NCBI GenBank assembly: GCA_947479645.1 | Contig: CANKAJ010000044.1 | Location: 1 to 34,123, forward strand | Reading direction: 5' to 3' | DNA from: Betaproteobacteria bacterium | Lineage (GTDB): Bacteria > Pseudomonadota > Gammaproteobacteria > Burkholderiales > SG8-39 | Length of the DNA stretch: 34,123 nt | In this document: in pieces, positions 32,276-34,123 of the stretch | Layout of the letters: each line of letters opens with the position of its first letter | Numbering within the stretch: the first letter of the stretch is position 1 | The notes under the pieces: model-generated | Seen by the model: the letters and a program-made list of their open reading frames with translations, nothing else | Told to the model about the DNA's origin: nothing | The model's database searches: none | Translations under genes and position numbers: made by a program

Positions 32276-32881
32276 TCAGGCACGGTCTGCGCGTGCTCCG
32301 CCATTGGATATTTCGGTGGCGCGAAAGCAACCGGCGAGGTGGTCATTGACCATGCCGGTTGCCTGCATGAAGGCGTAGCAGATGGTCGAGCCGACAAAGC
32401 GAAAACCGCGGCGCTTGAGGTCCTTGCTCATGGCGTCGGATTCGGGCGTCTGCGCTGGAACGTCCTTCATTGTTCGACGTCGTTTGACGATGGGTTTGCC
32501 GCCAACGAATTGCCAGAGATAGGCATCGAAAGTGCCGAACTCCTTCTGCACGGCCAGGAAGGCGCAGGCGTTGCTGATTGCCGACTCAATCTTCAGTCGG
32601 TTCCGCACGATGCTGGCATCCTGCATCAATCTCTCGATATCGCTTTTGTCGAATCGCGAAACCTTGGCCGGATTGAAGCCGGCAAACGCCTTGCGATATC
32701 CCGAGCGCTTGTTGAGGATGGTTGACCAGGACAGGCCAGCCTGGGCGCCTTCCAGTATCAGGAATTCGAACAACAGGCGTTCGTCATGCAGTGGTGCTCC
32801 CCATTCTTCGTCGTGGTATTGAATATAGATTTGCGAGCCCAGGCACCAGGGGCAGCGGCTTTTTTCGGAGAGATTTGGCAT
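32276..32881 (-). CDS. tag: DNA-3-methyladenine glycosylase I
   Basis: A 201-residue Tag that removes 3-methyladenine from alkylated DNA in base excision repair. ATG 32881 has GGAG nine bases upstream; the TTG at 32896 overlaps that site. Zinc ligands align with E. coli Tag: C10 (RCPWC) and H23 (IQYHDEEWG) with the C-terminal NDHLAGC. E44 in LEGAQAGLSW matches catalytic Glu38, and the ending GFRFVGSTICYAFMQATGMV is strongly conserved. The C-terminal ~15 residues differ from the E. coli protein. It converges on the second SDR gene with an 18-base gap. It is probably constitutive. Confidence 0.97.
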   Translation of the reverse strand: MPNLSEKSRCPWCLGSQIYIQYHDEEWGAPLHDERLLFEFLILEGAQAGLSWSTILNKRSGYRKAFAGFNPAKVSRFDKSDIERLMQDASIVRNRLKIESAISNACAFLAVQKEFGTFDAYLWQFVGGKPIVKRRRTMKDVPAQTPESDAMSKDLKRRGFRFVGSTICYAFMQATGMVNDHLAGCFRATEISNGGARADRA

Positions 32882-32992
32882 GGCGTGATTCTCCAATGAC
32901 GAACAGGGAAGGTCCAGGGGCAGCCAGAAAATCTGATTATAATAAAATCAGTGTCGGACAATTACAGGATGGTAATATATAAAAATGATAAC

Positions 32993-33103
32993 ATTAAGGA
33001 GGTACTGAACAAGAGGGTGATGCCCCCTTGTATATCTCCCACTTCAGAGGAGGCACTGAGTACGCTTTCTTCAGATTTGAGGCTTGTTCAGTGTTTCCTT
33101 AAT
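32993..33103. repeat. 111-bp element with imperfect 21-bp terminal inverted repeats
   Basis: The left end has ATTAAGGA, three bases, ACTGAACAAG (32993-33013). The right end has the reverse complement of the same two blocks around three different bases (33083-33103). Inside, CAAGAGGG (33010-33017) can pair with CCCCCTTG (33023-33030) with one mismatch, and CTTCAGA occurs twice. No coding sequence is inside. It may be a MITE-like element or a folded small RNA just upstream of the HTH gene. Confidence 0.55.
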
Positions 33104-33129
33104 CAACTTCGTTAGCAGGGACGACCGCC

Positions 33130-33474
33130 ATGAAAAATGAACGACTCACCCAGTTGTACCTTGAACTCGCCAGCGGCAATACGGTGACGGCAACCACGCT
33201 TGCTGAAACGCTGGGTGTATCCAAACCGACCATCCATCGCGATATCGAGCGCTTGCGCGGGGCGGGGATGCCCATCAAGGGAACGACCAACGTGGGTTAT
33301 ACGCTGGGCGATGCGCCGGAGATACCGCCGTTGTTGCTGACGGCGGATGAACTGCGCGCGCTGGTTACGGGCATCAAGGCGGCCGGGCCGGCCCATGCCG
33401 ATGCGTCGCGTTCCCTGGTGGAAAAGGTGCGTGCCCTGATCCCGCCGCGCAGTCGCAAGAAATACGGTCTTTAA
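33130..33474 (+). CDS. Short HTH protein, YafY-like N-terminal part without WYL domain
   Basis: A 114-residue protein. Residues about 4-58 form a DeoR/HTH_11 winged helix (MKNERLTQLYLELASGNTVT, TLAETLGVSKPTIHRDIERL, GYTLGDA), and the following PPLLLTADELRALVTGIKAA matches the linker of YafY-type regulators. Those usually continue to about 230 or more residues with a WYL ligand-binding domain; here the protein ends RALIPPRSRKKYGL. A good stop, a following intergenic gap and a ribosome site (CAGGGA nine bases before the ATG) argue for a naturally short protein, but an old truncation is possible. It probably binds DNA; the target is unknown. Confidence 0.85.
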   Translation: MKNERLTQLYLELASGNTVTATTLAETLGVSKPTIHRDIERLRGAGMPIKGTTNVGYTLGDAPEIPPLLLTADELRALVTGIKAAGPAHADASRSLVEKVRALIPPRSRKKYGL

Positions 33475-33523
33475 GTTCAGAAACCCTTTCAGGGTGACTG
33501 GAATGGCCTCTGATGCAGTGAAG

Positions 33524-33546
33524 TATGAGGGGATGCTCCCCTCATA
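33524..33546. terminator. Bidirectional hairpin between the HTH and CDF genes
   Basis: TATGAGGGG, five bases, CCCCTCATA: a perfect 9-bp stem in the 85-base gap between two converging genes. This position fits a shared terminator. A second small stem, ACCCT-TTC-AGGGT, lies at 33483-33495. Confidence 0.65.
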
Positions 33547-33559
33547 TTGAGATGAGGCT

Positions 33560-34123
33560 CTATACCACGTCGTCCGGGGCCTGGCGGCACAGTGCATCGC
33601 CGTCACCACGTTCCACCTGGATGGTCGAATGGTGGATTCCGAAACGATGCTCCAGCGTATTGCAGACTTCGGCGTAGAAGGCATCGTTGGGGCGCTCACC
33701 CGGAATGGCGAGGTGGGCGGTCAGGGCTGTTTCAGTTGTACTCATCGCCCAGATGTGCAGATCGTGAACATCCTGAACGCCGGGCAAGCTGAAGAGGTAG
33801 ATTCGTACATCAGTCGGATTGATGCCGGCCGGCACCGCGTGCAGCGCCATGTTGACGGCATCCTTCAGCAGTCCCCAGGTACCGGCGACGATAACCGCAA
33901 CGATGACCAGGCTGATGGCCGCGTCAAGCCACAGCCACCCGGTCAGCATGATCAGTCCGCCAGCGATGACCACGCCGAGCGATATGGCGGCATCGGCTGC
34001 CATGTGCAGGAATACGCCGCGTCGGTTCAGATCTTTTTCACGTCCGCGCATGAACATCAGGGCCGTCGCGGTATTGATGACAACGCCGATGGTGGCGACG
34101 GCAATCAGTGTCATCGCCGGCAC
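33560..34123 (-). CDS. Cation diffusion facilitator (CDF) transporter, N-terminus beyond window
   Basis: The C-terminal ~187 residues of a CDF metal/proton antiporter (CzcD/ZitB type), running in from the right edge. Visible are TM4-like AVATIGVVINTATALMF, TM5 with the metal-site motif FLHMAADAAISLGVVIAGGL (HxxxD), TM6 (LDAAISLVIVAVIVAGTW), and the cytoplasmic ferredoxin-like domain (LFSLPGVQDVHDLHIWAMST and a terminal HHSTIQVERGD). The RGREKDLNRRG loop lacks the His-rich stretch of some zinc exporters. It exports Zn2+ or a similar divalent metal from the cytoplasm. The N-terminal TM1-3 are not seen. Confidence 0.94.
   Translation of the reverse strand: MPAMTLIAVATIGVVINTATALMFMRGREKDLNRRGVFLHMAADAAISLGVVIAGGLIMLTGWLWLDAAISLVIVAVIVAGTWGLLKDAVNMALHAVPAGINPTDVRIYLFSLPGVQDVHDLHIWAMSTTETALTAHLAIPGERPNDAFYAEVCNTLEHRFGIHHSTIQVERGDGDALCRQAPDDVV

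Noticed and set aside
1-34123. CRISPR arrays, tRNA or rRNA genes, phage integrase
   Set aside because: No regularly spaced 25-40 bp repeats, no cloverleaf-like sequence with GTTCGA-type T arm, and no rRNA segment or integrase was found by reading both strands; weak tRNA signals could still be missed by eye.

Overview
The window reads as chromosomal DNA of a betaproteobacterium in the Burkholderiales, most likely Alcaligenaceae-like (Bordetella, Achromobacter, Pusillimonas and relatives). The reasons are moderately high GC, nine intact or edge-cut genes plus one decayed gene for Bug-type (TctC-family) periplasmic solute receptors, and a core block moeA-moaD-moaE followed by clpB. This is inference from gene content; no rRNA or tRNA gene is present to anchor it.

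Bases 1-22.5 kb are accessory and dominated by Bug receptors. No TctA or TctB membrane subunit of a tripartite tricarboxylate transporter is visible, so all the receptors are orphans here. They sit beside small catabolic gene sets: (a) Bug - SDR dehydrogenase - MFS transporter (1145-4228, +); (b) a decaying stretch (5.5-9.2 kb) with an acyl-CoA dehydrogenase remnant, a truncated frameshifted Bug pseudogene and an IS21 IstB remnant between intact Bug genes; (c) a lower-GC patch (10.4-11.9 kb) with a MITE-like inverted-repeat element, an unknown coiled-coil membrane protein and an orphan type IV pilin; (d) a four-gene run of cysteine-type arylsulfatase, YkgJ-like cysteine-cluster protein, enoyl-CoA hydratase and Ldh2-type dehydrogenase (13309-17904, +), flanked on each side by an opposite-strand Bug receptor; (e) a tight cupin - SGNH hydrolase - Bug operon (19090-21803, +). 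Together these suggest scavenging of organic acids, esters and sulfate esters, each receptor perhaps paired with the enzymes that process its ligand.

From 22.7 kb onward the content is mostly core: moeA, moaD and moaE (molybdenum cofactor synthesis); a small unknown protein and a LysR regulator separated by an unusually hairpin-rich intergenic region; clpB behind a near-consensus sigma-32 heat-shock promoter; an AlgH/YqgE-family protein that carries a signal peptide; two tandemly duplicated SDR dehydrogenases; tag (3-methyladenine glycosylase I); a short HTH protein preceded by a 111-bp inverted-repeat element; and the C-terminal part of a cation diffusion facilitator running off the right edge.

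The most unusual items are the density and sequence divergence of orphan Bug receptors, the nested inverted repeats at 25015-25211, two small inverted-repeat elements (10427-10585 and 32993-33103), degenerate codon-periodic repeats between a Bug gene and the sulfatase, and an Ldh2-family enzyme with serine where the family's catalytic histidine normally lies.
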